From assembly GCA_002840895.1 (NCBI GenBank), contig PHCZ01000005.1, positions 27,618 to 91,617 of the forward strand: DNA of 64,000 nucleotides, read 5' to 3'. The notes beneath the pieces are model-generated. The model did not search any database. It had not been told where the DNA came from and was given only the letters and a program-made list of their open reading frames with translations. The stretch's first letter is position 1; the number at the start of each line of letters is the position of its first letter. Made by a program: the position numbers and the translations under genes. This document shows positions 16,512 through 25,659 of the stretch, piece after piece. The DNA is from Bacteroidetes bacterium HGW-Bacteroidetes-8 (GTDB lineage Bacteria; Bacteroidota; Bacteroidia; Bacteroidales; UBA932).

Positions 16512-17597
16512 ATGAGTGATAATAGTTTATTGTCTAAACTTTCCGGGATGAAGGAGAAGTTTGAGTCGCTTTCACAGCAGATCTCAGACCCTTCCGTTAT
16601 GTCGGATATGAAGAGATATATAGCTCTGAATAAGGAGTACAGAGAGATAGAGCCGGTGGTAGAAGCGGGTGAGAAGTACAAACTGCTTATGGGCAACCTG
16701 GATTCTGCAAAGGAGATTCTTATGGTGGAGAGAGATGAGGAGATGAGGGAGATGGCAAAAGAGGAGATAGCTATGCTCGAGTCACAGATACCGGTTCTGG
16801 AGGAGGAGATTAAGCTTCTTCTAATCCCTGCAGATCCACAGGATTCAAAGAATGCCATTCTTGAGATAAGAGCAGGTGCGGGTGGGGATGAGGCTTCAAT
16901 TTTTGCAGGCGATCTTTTTCGGATGTACTCAAAATTTGCAGAGCGTAAAGGATGGAAATTTGAGGTAAATAGCCAGAGCGAAGGTACCTCCGGAGGGTTT
17001 AAGGAGGTTATCTGTAAGGTTTCGGGTAATGGCGTTTATGGTGTTCTTAAGTATGAGAGCGGTGTTCACAGGGTCCAAAGGGTGCCTCAGACTGAGACAC
17101 AGGGAAGGGTGCACACATCTGCAGCCTCAATAGCGGTTTTACCAGAGGCGGATGAGTTCGATATTGAATTGAATATTAGTGATGTGAGAAAAGATACTTT
17201 CTGTTCTTCGGGGCCGGGAGGACAATCTGTTAATACAACTTACTCTGCAATTCGCCTGACACACGCACCTACAGGTATTGTGGTTCAGTGTCAGGACGAA
17301 AAATCTCAGATTAAGAATTACGAAAAGGCACTTGCCGAGCTCCGTACACGTATTTACAATCTTGAGTACGATAAGTACCTGAGCGAAATATCTGCAAAAA
17401 GAAAGACAATGGTCTCTACCGGAGACAGATCTGCAAAGATCAGGACCTATAACTACCCTCAGTCAAGGGTCACCGACCACAGGATTAACTACACAATGTA
17501 CAACCTTCCTGTATTTATGGATGGGGCACTTCAAGAGGTTTTAGATCAACTGCAGGTAGCAGAGAACGCAGAGAGACTCAAGGATAGCGGTCAGTAA
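16512..17597 (+). CDS. prfA: Peptide chain release factor 1
   Basis: RF1 recognises UAA and UAG stop codons and triggers peptide release on the ribosome. The 361-residue protein has the universal GPGGQSVN motif, with the GGQ that enters the peptidyl-transferase centre, at about residues 234-241, and the PQSRVTDHR motif near residue 320. The codon-recognition loop lies in the region before GGQ (about 180-200). The ATG at 16512 (MSDNSLLSK) fits family lengths; an in-frame TTG at 16491 would add seven residues but lies upstream of the predicted transcript start. pyrF follows after 8 bases. Confidence 0.95.
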   Translation: MSDNSLLSKLSGMKEKFESLSQQISDPSVMSDMKRYIALNKEYREIEPVVEAGEKYKLLMGNLDSAKEILMVERDEEMREMAKEEIAMLESQIPVLEEEIKLLLIPADPQDSKNAILEIRAGAGGDEASIFAGDLFRMYSKFAERKGWKFEVNSQSEGTSGGFKEVICKVSGNGVYGVLKYESGVHRVQRVPQTETQGRVHTSAASIAVLPEADEFDIELNISDVRKDTFCSSGPGGQSVNTTYSAIRLTHAPTGIVVQCQDEKSQIKNYEKALAELRTRIYNLEYDKYLSEISAKRKTMVSTGDRSAKIRTYNYPQSRVTDHRINYTMYNLPVFMDGALQEVLDQLQVAENAERLKDSGQ

Positions 17598-17605
17598 TTA
17601 TAATT

Positions 17606-18448
17606 ATGGATTATAATCAGCTGTATAACAATATTCTACGCAAAGGTAGTTTCCTTTGCACAGGCCTTGATTCCGATCCTGCGCTCTTTCCATCATTTAT
17701 AGGTGAGAGGGAGCTTCCCATTTTTGAATTCAACAGAGCAATAATTGATGCCACTATAGATTATTCTGTGGCATATAAGCCAAACCTGGCATTTTATGAG
17801 GCTGAGGGGGCAATAGGGTGGGAGCAGCTAAAGATGACTGTTGAGTACATTCGTAAAAGGGATTCATCTGTTTTTATAATTGCAGATGCGAAAAGAGGTG
17901 ACATTGGCAATACTGCCAAAAAGTACGCCTCAGCATTTTTTGACAAACTGGACTTTGATGCAGTGACTCTTTCTCCATATATGGGCAGGGACTCTATTGA
18001 TCCGTTTCTAAAACAGAGAGGAAAGTGGGCAATTGTTCTGGCCCTTACCTCAAATCCATCTGCAGATGATTTTGAAACACTAAATGTTGGTGAAACTCCC
18101 CTTTATCGTAAGGTGATTGAGAGTGTAATGAATTGGGGATCAAAAGAAAACACAATGTTTGTTGTTGGGGCAACCAGGCCTGAAGAGCTTGCTCAGATAA
18201 GAGAGTATTGCCCAAACCACTTCCTGCTGGTTCCCGGCGTGGGAACTCAGGGGGGGACAGTTGCTCAGGTTGCAAAATATGGCATGAATAGTAGTTGCGG
18301 GCTACTTATTAATGTCTCCAGAGCAATATCATTTGCCTGGATGGATGACAAAACGGGGAGATACTCCGGGGGAGTCAATTTCGATAAAGTTGCAGGTGAG
18401 GCTGCAGCCTTAATTGCTAAAGAGATGAGAGGCTTTTTGGCTCTTTAG
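17606..18448 (+). CDS. pyrF: Orotidine 5'-phosphate decarboxylase (type 2)
   Basis: This enzyme decarboxylates OMP to UMP in the last step of pyrimidine synthesis. The 280-residue length and the catalytic ADAKRGDIGNTAKKY motif (about residues 92-106), with its Asp-Lys-Asp network, identify the longer type 2 subfamily. The phosphate-binding LLVPGVGTQGG (about 208-218) is also present. It is 8 bases downstream of prfA and probably co-transcribed. Its last 32 bases overlap the end of psd on the other strand. Confidence 0.94.
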   Translation: MDYNQLYNNILRKGSFLCTGLDSDPALFPSFIGERELPIFEFNRAIIDATIDYSVAYKPNLAFYEAEGAIGWEQLKMTVEYIRKRDSSVFIIADAKRGDIGNTAKKYASAFFDKLDFDAVTLSPYMGRDSIDPFLKQRGKWAIVLALTSNPSADDFETLNVGETPLYRKVIESVMNWGSKENTMFVVGATRPEELAQIREYCPNHFLLVPGVGTQGGTVAQVAKYGMNSSCGLLINVSRAISFAWMDDKTGRYSGGVNFDKVAGEAAALIAKEMRGFLAL

Positions 18449-19130
18449 TATCTTCCGGGTCTGTGGGAAGCTTTGCTATTATTGTATTACAACCTTTAAC
18501 TTTCTGGCCTCTGGTTACCTGAACTCTTGAGTCCAAAGGAAGGAAAAGATCTACCCTGGAGCCAAATTTGATAAACCCTACCTGGTCTCCCTGAGCAACT
18601 TGGGAGCCTTCAACTGCATAACAGACAATCCTTCTGGCAAGTAGTCCTGCTATCTGGCGCATAAGTATTTTTGTTCCGTTTTTATTGATAACAACGGTAG
18701 TTCTTTCGTTCTTCTCAGAGGATTTAGGATGCATAGCAACCAGATAGTCTCCGGGGTGATACTTGAAGTAATCTACAACCCCCTTAATGGGAAACCAGTT
18801 TATGTGAACGTTGAAGACAGACATAAAAATAGAGACCTGTATAGTTTCACATTTGAGATACTCATTTTCATATACCTCCCTAACCTCCACTATTGTGCCA
18901 TCTGCAGGTGCAAAAACTGAACTCTCATCATATTTTGGTAATCTAACGGGGAACCGAAAGAATCTTAACAGAAAGAAGAAAAGAACAGCTCCTGCTGCGG
19001 CCGCAATATAACTTGATATTGACAACCCTCCAAAGATAAAGAAAAGTGCAACTACAGCCGTCAATATTATGAAGCTGTTGAAGATAATTTTATAGCCCTC
19101 TTTGTGTATACGCATATTGTGAAGTCTCAT
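18417..19130 (-). CDS. psd: Phosphatidylserine decarboxylase proenzyme (short form)
   Basis: Converts phosphatidylserine to phosphatidylethanolamine at the inner membrane. The 237-residue protein is of the small archaeal-type Psd family. Two hydrophobic segments lie near the N-terminus (about residues 15-50), and the self-cleavage site that generates the pyruvoyl group is Gly190-Ser191 in KFGSRVD. The HINWFPIKG stretch (about 108-116) is also typical. Start could be Met6 instead of Met1. It is the last gene of the rsfS-ftsH-cdsA-psd operon, 16 bases after cdsA, and converges on pyrF with a 32-base overlap. Confidence 0.88.
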   Translation of the reverse strand: MRLHNMRIHKEGYKIIFNSFIILTAVVALFFIFGGLSISSYIAAAAGAVLFFFLLRFFRFPVRLPKYDESSVFAPADGTIVEVREVYENEYLKCETIQVSIFMSVFNVHINWFPIKGVVDYFKYHPGDYLVAMHPKSSEKNERTTVVINKNGTKILMRQIAGLLARRIVCYAVEGSQVAQGDQVGFIKFGSRVDLFLPLDSRVQVTRGQKVKGCNTIIAKLPTDPEDTKEPKSLSSL

Positions 19131-19146
19131 TTTTTTAAATCGGCTG

Positions 19147-19995
19147 CTAAATTAGTCCAAATAATTGAATATATGCAATTGCAACCGGAAAAGCTATCAA
19201 TGCTCCGTCAAAACGGTCAAGAAGACCACCGTGCCCGGGCATTATTGTGCCCGAATCCTTGACGCCGAAATTGCGTTTTAATAGTGACTCTACTAAGTCT
19301 CCAAAAACCCCGAAAATGAATATTAACAGAGATATAGCAATTGTATGAGCTGTTGGAAAAGAGATGAGCCCACAGATTTGTAATATAACAGCTGTAATAA
19401 GTGTAGAGAGCATACCACCAAAGAATCCCTCCCACGATTTTTTTGGAGAGATTGCGGGGTAGAGCTTGTGTCCCCTCTTCTGGCCAAATGCCATCCCAAA
19501 TACATATGCGCCAACATCTGCACTCCATAACATTATAAACATAGAGAGAAGCAGCTTTGGGGTGTATCCACCTGTTGAGTCAAACAGTATAGTGTTTGTC
19601 AGTGAAAATGGGAGTGCAATATAGACAATAGCCACTATTAGAAAACTGCTGTTGATATACCCCTCTTTGCGAACTTCACCCTTTTCGTTTTTCTCGTATA
19701 GCGCAGATATAAAAATGGATGAAAGAGGAAAAACCATAATCCATAATAGATTAGGATTTGCTCCCAACGCGTAAACTATGTAAAAAAGCGTATATAATAC
19801 CAATCCGGAGATTATGGATATGATGGTTCCAATCTTATACTGCTTGCCGAGAGAGATGTTCAGGTACTCTTTCATCATTACTAAAGTGGACACCATCATC
19901 ACTAAGGCAAAAATGACAGGACTCAAAAGCAGAGAGCCTGTCATTATTACCAGAAAAAGTGCCCCGCTCAGGGACCTTATGACTGTATTATTCAT
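19147..19995 (-). CDS. cdsA: Phosphatidate cytidylyltransferase
   Basis: Makes CDP-diacylglycerol from phosphatidic acid and CTP, feeding the phosphatidylserine branch that psd completes. The 282-residue membrane protein has about eight hydrophobic helices and the CdsA signature near the C-terminus: SPKKSWEGFFGG (about residues 182-193), GDLVESLLKRNFGVKDSG (about 230-247) and PGHGGLLDRFD (about 251-261). It overlaps the end of ftsH by eight bases and is followed by psd. Confidence 0.94.
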   Translation of the reverse strand: MNNTVIRSLSGALFLVIMTGSLLLSPVIFALVMMVSTLVMMKEYLNISLGKQYKIGTIISIISGLVLYTLFYIVYALGANPNLLWIMVFPLSSIFISALYEKNEKGEVRKEGYINSSFLIVAIVYIALPFSLTNTILFDSTGGYTPKLLLSMFIMLWSADVGAYVFGMAFGQKRGHKLYPAISPKKSWEGFFGGMLSTLITAVILQICGLISFPTAHTIAISLLIFIFGVFGDLVESLLKRNFGVKDSGTIMPGHGGLLDRFDGALIAFPVAIAYIQLFGLI

Positions 19996-22030
19996 TGGTC
20001 TTAGTTACTTCTTGCTCTTTTACTTCTTGCTCTTTTATTTCGTGCTCTTTTTCCTCCTCCTGCTCATTCTCAATTATCTGCTCACTGGCGGTTGGAGGCT
20101 GGCTTCCCTCTCTTTTGCCGAAGATCTTCTCAAGATCTTCCGAGAAGATTACCTCTTTTTCCAAAAGAAGCTCTGCAAGTTTTGTGAATCCCTCCATATG
20201 CTCTGTGAGGATTCTTTTCGCAGTCACATAAGACTCATCTACAAGCCTTTTAGCTTCATTGTCGATAAGTTCTGCTGTCTTCTCACTATATGGTTTACCA
20301 AAATTGAACCCGGAAGACTCAGTAGAGTCGTAGAATGATATGTTACCAACAGATGGACTCATACCAAGATATGATACCATAGCATAGGCCTGTTTGGTTA
20401 TCTTCTCAAGATCGCTCAGTGCTCCTGTTGAAATTTTACCGTTGATAAGCTCCTCTGCAGCTCTTCCACCAAGTGTTGCGGCCATCTCGTCCATCAGCTG
20501 CTCTGTGGTTGTTATCTGACGCTCTTCCGGAAGGTACCAGGCAGCACCAAGGGCACGTCCTCTTGGAATAATTGTAACTTTCAAGAGTGGGTTTGCGTGA
20601 GGAAGAATCCAACTTACCGTAGCGTGACCCGCCTCGTGATAGGCAATGGTCTTTTTTTCACCCGGTGAGATAATCTTACTTCTCTTCTCAAGTCCGCCAA
20701 TAATACGGTCAACAGCATCCAGAAAGTCCTGCTTTTCGATAACCTCTTTATTGTTTCTTGCTGCTATAAGGGCTGCTTCGTTACATACATTTGCGATATC
20801 GGCACCCGAAAATCCCGGGGTCTGTTTTGCAAGAAATTCGATATCAAATCCCTCAATTAATTTGAGAGGCCTAAGGTGGACTTTAAATATATCTATCCTC
20901 TCCCTTAGCTCCGGAAGGTCAACGTGAATCTGCCTGTCAAAGCGACCTGCTCTCATAAGCGCTTTATCAAGGATATCTGCCCTGTTTGTAGCAGCCAATA
21001 TAATTACTCCGGAGTTTGAACCGAATCCGTCCATCTCTGTAAGAAGTTGGTTAAGAGTGTTTTCTCTCTCATCGTTGGATGAGAACCCGGCATTCTTACT
21101 TCTGGCACGCCCTACGGCATCTATCTCATCAATAAATACGATACAAGGAGCCTTCTCTTTTGCCTGGCGGAAGAGGTCTCTAACCCTGGATGCACCTACT
21201 CCCACAAACATCTCTACGAAATCAGATCCCGAAATTGAGAAGAAAGGTACATTAGCCTCTCCGGCTACAGCCTTCGCAAGCAGTGTTTTTCCGGTTCCTG
21301 GAGGGCCCACAAGAAGCGCACCTTTTGGTATTTTACCTCCTAAACTGGTATATTTCTTAGGGTTTTTCAAGAAGTCTACAATCTCCATAACCTCTACTTT
21401 TGCCTCCTCTAAACCAGCTACATCCTTGAATGTGATTTTGGTATTATTCTCTTTGTCAAAAAGCTTTGCCTGTGACTTCCCAACCGAGAAGATTCCTCCT
21501 GAGCCTTGTCCTCCGCCTCCCATTGTTTTGTTCATTCTCCTGAACATAAAGACCCAAAGTGCAATTAGCAGTATAGGGAATAAAAGCCACTCCAGAGCTC
21601 TGCTTAGATAGTTGGTTCTCTCCTCTGTCTCAATAGAGAACCTATTCTCCGGTGGGAGTTGCTCTCTCACTATCTCAAACTGCTCTTCCGGATTAAAATT
21701 GGTAGAGACCAGAAAGAAGAAGTGAGGGCCAAACTTTGGCTCTTTCCCTCCAAACATCTCTTTATACTTAAACAGGGAGTCTTTTTTTATAAAGACCTCT
21801 GCCCTGTTTTGATTAGATACATAAATAATTTTGTCTACATCACCTGTAGCGACCATCTGCTCTTTAACCTTTAGCCACTCAGATTTTATGGGGTCCTGCT
21901 TGTCGTAAGAGGTCCACATATAGGCTATGGCTCCCAATAATATTATATAGATCCATATAATATTAAACTTTGGCGGCCATATTTTATTTATCGGTTTGTC
22001 CTGTTTTTTATTTTCGTTAGGGTTTTCCAT
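19988..22030 (-). CDS. ftsH: ATP-dependent zinc metalloprotease FtsH
   Basis: Membrane-anchored AAA+ protease that degrades membrane and short-lived regulatory proteins. The 680 residues hold an N-terminal membrane segment (about 24-42), a periplasmic domain, a second membrane segment (about 150-167), the AAA domain with Walker A GPPGTGKT (about 243-250), Walker [11 protein letters not shown] and the SRH region, and the zinc protease motif HEAGH (about 467-471). The acidic C-terminal tail after residue 645 is low-complexity, built on KEQEV-like repeats. It starts eight bases after rsfS ends and overlaps cdsA by eight bases. Confidence 0.95.
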   Translation of the reverse strand: MENPNENKKQDKPINKIWPPKFNIIWIYIILLGAIAYMWTSYDKQDPIKSEWLKVKEQMVATGDVDKIIYVSNQNRAEVFIKKDSLFKYKEMFGGKEPKFGPHFFFLVSTNFNPEEQFEIVREQLPPENRFSIETEERTNYLSRALEWLLFPILLIALWVFMFRRMNKTMGGGGQGSGGIFSVGKSQAKLFDKENNTKITFKDVAGLEEAKVEVMEIVDFLKNPKKYTSLGGKIPKGALLVGPPGTGKTLLAKAVAGEANVPFFSISGSDFVEMFVGVGASRVRDLFRQAKEKAPCIVFIDEIDAVGRARSKNAGFSSNDERENTLNQLLTEMDGFGSNSGVIILAATNRADILDKALMRAGRFDRQIHVDLPELRERIDIFKVHLRPLKLIEGFDIEFLAKQTPGFSGADIANVCNEAALIAARNNKEVIEKQDFLDAVDRIIGGLEKRSKIISPGEKKTIAYHEAGHATVSWILPHANPLLKVTIIPRGRALGAAWYLPEERQITTTEQLMDEMAATLGGRAAEELINGKISTGALSDLEKITKQAYAMVSYLGMSPSVGNISFYDSTESSGFNFGKPYSEKTAELIDNEAKRLVDESYVTAKRILTEHMEGFTKLAELLLEKEVIFSEDLEKIFGKREGSQPPTASEQIIENEQEEEKEHEIKEQEVKEQEVTKTNE

Positions 22031-22038
22031 CTAATAAA

Positions 22039-22695
22039 TTATTCTTGATAAATTGTTTTTTCGGCATCTGCCCACAAATCTTCGATTCTGTAAAACTGTC
22101 TGTACTCTGTCTGGAAAACGTGTACAACAATATTTGCATAATCCAAAATTATCCAGAATGCGTTCTCTTTCCCCTGCATTCTAAGAACTTTTCTCTTGCA
22201 CTTCTTAATCATCATCTCCTCAATATTGTCGGCAATAGCCATAACCTGAGGTCTGGAGTCTGCATTACAAATCACAAAGTAATCGCAAATTGCTGTACCA
22301 ATAGCACTTAAGTTCAAAGAGCAGACATAACTTCCCTTTTTGTCAAGAATTGCATCTGCTATGCACTTTAGCTCTATTTGGTCTATCTCTTTTACAACAG
22401 CTTGTTTTACAACAATTTGATTTGAATCAGGGGTTTTAACCGCAGATTTTTTAGAAACTTCCTTTTTAAGCGGAGCCTCTTTTGTAACAGTTTTTTTTAG
22501 TGCAGGCTTTTTAACTGCGACTTTTTTTTCTACTGTCTCTGCAGATACCTCTTTCTTGGCAGCAGGTTTTTTGATAGCTGTTTTTTTTGCTGCGACCTTT
22601 TTTACAGTTTTGGTAGTTTTATCGATAGAGATTTCACTGGAAACCACTTTTTTCGTTTTAGCCTCTTTTGAGGTACTCTCTTTTTTTAACGGCAC
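22039..22695 (-). CDS. rsfS: Ribosomal silencing factor RsfS with a long basic N-terminal extension
   Basis: RsfS binds ribosomal protein uL14 and blocks subunit joining in starved cells. The RsfS domain fills the last 110 residues: AIGTAICDYFVICNADSR (about 124-141), the VLRMQGKENAFWIILDYANIVVHVF core (shortened here: EN.FWIILDY..IVVHVF) and YRIEDLWADA near the end. Ahead of it lies an unusual stretch of about 105 residues made almost wholly of Lys, Ala, Val, Thr, Pro and Ser with KKPA/AAKK-type repeats, like histone-H1-like bacterial proteins. A promoter (22725-22757) starts just upstream of this ATG, which supports translation of the extension. First gene of the rsfS-ftsH-cdsA-psd operon. 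Confidence 0.88.
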   Translation of the reverse strand: MPLKKESTSKEAKTKKVVSSEISIDKTTKTVKKVAAKKTAIKKPAAKKEVSAETVEKKVAVKKPALKKTVTKEAPLKKEVSKKSAVKTPDSNQIVVKQAVVKEIDQIELKCIADAILDKKGSYVCSLNLSAIGTAICDYFVICNADSRPQVMAIADNIEEMMIKKCKRKVLRMQGKENAFWIILDYANIVVHVFQTEYRQFYRIEDLWADAEKTIYQE

Positions 22696-22724
22696 AATAG
22701 TTGTCTTTTTTAGTAGATTATCGA

Positions 22725-22757
22725 CAAATTTACTGCAATTTTGCGACCAATAACAAA
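22725..22757 (-). promoter_or_regulatory. Promoter of the rsfS-ftsH-cdsA-psd operon
   Basis: On the minus strand: TTTG (complement of 22754-22757), 21 bases, then TAAATTTG (complement of 22725-22732). It predicts a start near 22721, about 25 bases before the rsfS ATG at 22695. Confidence 0.5.
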
Positions 22758-22766
22758 ATAATTAGT

Positions 22767-23513
22767 ATGGCAAATATGATTAATTGGTTTGAGACTATTG
22801 ATTCTACTAACAGTGAGGCTATTAGGCGATTTATCCAATGTGACGATTTTACAGTTTTTGCAGCGAAATTTCAAACCGGTGGCAGAGGTCAAAAGGGGAG
22901 TAAATGGGAGAGTGCACCGGGTGAAAATCTCACTTTTTCAATAATATTAAAACCAAAAAACATTAAAGCTCAAGACCAATTTATTATTGCACAAGTTGTT
23001 ACTGTAGGATTAAAGCGATATCTAAAGGAGAGGGGGGTAGAGAGTACAATTAAATGGCCGAACGATATTTATGTAGGAGAGAAGAAAGTATGTGGGATTC
23101 TTATAGAAAATTTCGTTTCAGGCGACACTTTGTCAGGTTCTATAGTAGGGATCGGACTAAATGTAAACCAGACTCTATTTAAGTCGGATGCTCCAAACCC
23201 TGTTTCTATGTCTATGATAACTTCAGAGGTGTTCGACATAAAAAAGGAGCTGGAGTTTTTGAGTAATGTTATTAAAGAGTTATATGAATCTGCAGATTCG
23301 TCACCATCTCTCTCTTTCTTAAAAAAACTGGAGATGGAGTATCTGGGCTCTCTATATCGCAGAGAGGGATTTCACCTCTATCAAGAGATGCCCGAAGGTG
23401 AGGTGTTCAAGGCCAGAATCTCAGGTATAGATTCCAGTGCCTGCCTAATTCTGGAGAGAGAGGATGGGGGTGTGAAAAGGTACTCCTTTAAGGAGATTAA
23501 GTACATTATTTGA
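22767..23513 (+). CDS. birA: Biotin--[acetyl-CoA-carboxylase] ligase
   Basis: Attaches biotin to carboxylase subunits through biotinyl-AMP. The 248-residue protein has only the catalytic and C-terminal domains, without the DNA-binding domain of repressor-type BirA. Motifs: the TIDSTNSEA start (about residues 10-18), biotin-binding GGRGQKGSKW (about 41-50), KWPNDIYVGEKKVCGIL (about 94-110) and GIGLNVNQ (about 131-138). The ATG at 22767 (MANMINWFE) is preferred; an upstream in-frame ATG at 22701 would overlap the promoter of rsfS and add residues unlike the family. It is divergent from rsfS. Confidence 0.9.
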   Translation: MANMINWFETIDSTNSEAIRRFIQCDDFTVFAAKFQTGGRGQKGSKWESAPGENLTFSIILKPKNIKAQDQFIIAQVVTVGLKRYLKERGVESTIKWPNDIYVGEKKVCGILIENFVSGDTLSGSIVGIGLNVNQTLFKSDAPNPVSMSMITSEVFDIKKELEFLSNVIKELYESADSSPSLSFLKKLEMEYLGSLYRREGFHLYQEMPEGEVFKARISGIDSSACLILEREDGGVKRYSFKEIKYII

Positions 23514-23549
23514 TTTTAGGTAGACCTGACGGTTTAAACGTAGGGCTGC

Positions 23550-24200
23550 TCAGACTCTTTTTAACTCACTTATAGCTTTATGGGGATCTGTAGCAGAGAA
23601 AATTGAGTTGCCGGCAACAAGTATATCTGTCCCCTTTTGAGCAAGGAGGCGGGCGTTTGATATACTCACCCCACCATCAACCTCAATAAGGGTATCAAGA
23701 GATCTCTCCTGTATCATTCTCTTTAACTTCGCAACTTTAACAAGCGTATTTTCGATAAAACTCTGCCCGCCATAACCGGGGTTAACAGACATTATTAGCA
23801 CAAAATCGGCATACTGAAGTATGTCAACTAAATTCTCAACCGGAGTATGTGGATTAAGTGCAACTCCAGCTTTCATACCCAGACTCTTTATCTTTTGAAG
23901 AGATCTATGCAGATGTGTACAGGCTTCATAATGAACACTAAGATATTCAACTCCCAGCTCTGCAAATTTTTCCAGATATCTGTCCGGATCTACAATCATA
24001 AGGTGAGCATCCATCGGTTTTTGTGCTTTTTTTGCAATCGCATCTATTACCGGGAAGCCATAAGAGATGTTGGGGACAAAGAGTCCGTCCATAATATCCA
24101 GGTGAAACCAATCTGCTTCACTTCTGTTTATCATCTCAACCTCTTGGTCCAACCTGCCGAAATCTGCCGACAGCATTGATGGTGCAACTATAATCGACAT
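23550..24200 (-). CDS. rpe: Ribulose-phosphate 3-epimerase
   Basis: Interconverts ribulose 5-phosphate and xylulose 5-phosphate in the pentose phosphate pathway. The 216-residue TIM barrel shows the family landmarks: APSMLSADFGRL (about residues 6-17), DIMDGLFVPN (about 35-44), DAHLMI (about 64-69), VNPGYGGQSF (about 140-149), EVDGGVS (about 176-182) and VAGNSIF (about 198-204). It is 11 bases after pepD in the dnaA-pepD-rpe string. Confidence 0.95.
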   Translation of the reverse strand: MSIIVAPSMLSADFGRLDQEVEMINRSEADWFHLDIMDGLFVPNISYGFPVIDAIAKKAQKPMDAHLMIVDPDRYLEKFAELGVEYLSVHYEACTHLHRSLQKIKSLGMKAGVALNPHTPVENLVDILQYADFVLIMSVNPGYGGQSFIENTLVKVAKLKRMIQERSLDTLIEVDGGVSISNARLLAQKGTDILVAGNSIFSATDPHKAISELKRV

Positions 24201-24211
24201 AGCACTGTTTT

Positions 24212-25648
24212 CTATTTTAATCTTTCGAGTATCTCCAAAAGAAGTCTCCTGAACTTCTCTACCGATGCTATCTCTAGCCTCTCACCCGGGGCGTGTGCGC
24301 CTCGAATAGTAGGGCCGAATGAAATCATATCCAGCTTTGGATAGGTTTTAAGAAACATTCCACACTCCAGACCTGCGTGGATTGCTCTCACAACCGGCTC
24401 TTGGTCGAAAATGTCTCTGTATGCTCTACGAGACACCTCCAGAAGAGGTGAGTCCATTCTGGGTTTCCATCCCGGGTACTCACTTTCGTGAGTGACTTTG
24501 GCGCCTGAGAGTATAAACAGGGATTCGATGCGTCTGGCAGCATTGAAACGTGCAGAATTCAATGAACTCCTCTGACTTGTTCCAACTCGTATGACTCCTG
24601 CTTCATCCATCTTTACCGATGCAAAGTTTGTGGAGGTCTCAACAAGACCCGGGATATCCTGACTCATTGCAAGAACTCCGTGAGGCAGCCCGTTAAGCAG
24701 ATTAATAATATTTGAAACGCTCTTTTTATCAATGAAATAGCTCTCTTTCGAAGAGAGCTCCATCTTCCCGAAAAGATCCGGATCAGATTTCAGATGCTCC
24801 TCTTTTGCCTCTCTTTCTGTCATATTGAAGAGCTCCCTAGCCATATTTGTCTGACAAGGTAGCAGGGCAATAACTGCGTAAGCCTCTCTGGCTATAGCGT
24901 TACGCTTGTTTCCTCCCTGAATTGAGCATACAGAGAATTCACAACTCTGGGACAGGAGATAGAGATAACGAAACAGAAGCTGGTTTGCATTAGCTCTGTT
25001 TTTATGAATATCATCCCCGCTGTGCCCGCCGGTGGCTCCGTAGAAACCAACTTTTAGAAATTCCAAATTCTGGTCTGCGTTCTCTACACTATATGAGAAA
25101 CGGGCAGTTGTGTCCACCCCACCTGCACATCCTATAAAGAGTTCTCCCTCATCTTCTGAATCTAAGTTTATTAGAATATTACCGGTGATGAATCCCGGTT
25201 TAAGTGCCTTTGCTCCTGTAAGACCTGTCTCCTCTTCTGTTGTAAAAAGAGCCTCCAAAGGGCCGTGAGAGATGTCGTCAGAATCCACTATTGCAAGCTG
25301 AGCCGCCATTCCAATCCCACAATCTGCACCCAATGTTGTCTCCTTTGCTATGAGCCATCCACTCTCTGTTACATATTGAATAGGGTCGGTGTCAAAATTG
25401 AAGCTGCTATTGGAGTTTTTCTCGCAGACCATATCTGAGTGGCTCTGCAATACAACTGTTGGAGCATTTTCCATCCCCTTGGTTGCAGGCTTTAGAATAA
25501 CCACATTACCGGCATCATCTCTTTTATAATCAAGGGAACGCTCTTTAGCAAAATTGATTAGAAACTCAATTATCTTATGCTCTTTTCCGCTCTCTCTGGG
25601 GATTTTTGTAATTTGATCGAATATTGAAAATATTTTTGAACTCTCCAT
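24212..25648 (-). CDS. pepD: Aminoacyl-histidine dipeptidase (PepD, M20 family)
   Basis: A 478-residue cytoplasmic zinc aminopeptidase of family M20 that splits Xaa-His and other dipeptides. Metal and catalytic motifs are visible: QSHSDMVCEK (about residues 68-77), TLGADCGIGMA (about 104-114), the acidic TTEEETGLTGA (about 136-146), SEDEGELFIGCAGG (about 160-173) and, near the end, HAGLECGMF (about 421-429) with the final metal-binding SFGPTIRGAHAPGERL. Length is standard. It lies 11 bases after dnaA and 11 bases before rpe. Confidence 0.93.
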   Translation of the reverse strand: MESSKIFSIFDQITKIPRESGKEHKIIEFLINFAKERSLDYKRDDAGNVVILKPATKGMENAPTVVLQSHSDMVCEKNSNSSFNFDTDPIQYVTESGWLIAKETTLGADCGIGMAAQLAIVDSDDISHGPLEALFTTEEETGLTGAKALKPGFITGNILINLDSEDEGELFIGCAGGVDTTARFSYSVENADQNLEFLKVGFYGATGGHSGDDIHKNRANANQLLFRYLYLLSQSCEFSVCSIQGGNKRNAIAREAYAVIALLPCQTNMARELFNMTEREAKEEHLKSDPDLFGKMELSSKESYFIDKKSVSNIINLLNGLPHGVLAMSQDIPGLVETSTNFASVKMDEAGVIRVGTSQRSSLNSARFNAARRIESLFILSGAKVTHESEYPGWKPRMDSPLLEVSRRAYRDIFDQEPVVRAIHAGLECGMFLKTYPKLDMISFGPTIRGAHAPGERLEIASVEKFRRLLLEILERLK

Positions 25649-25659
25649 TACAGAATTTA

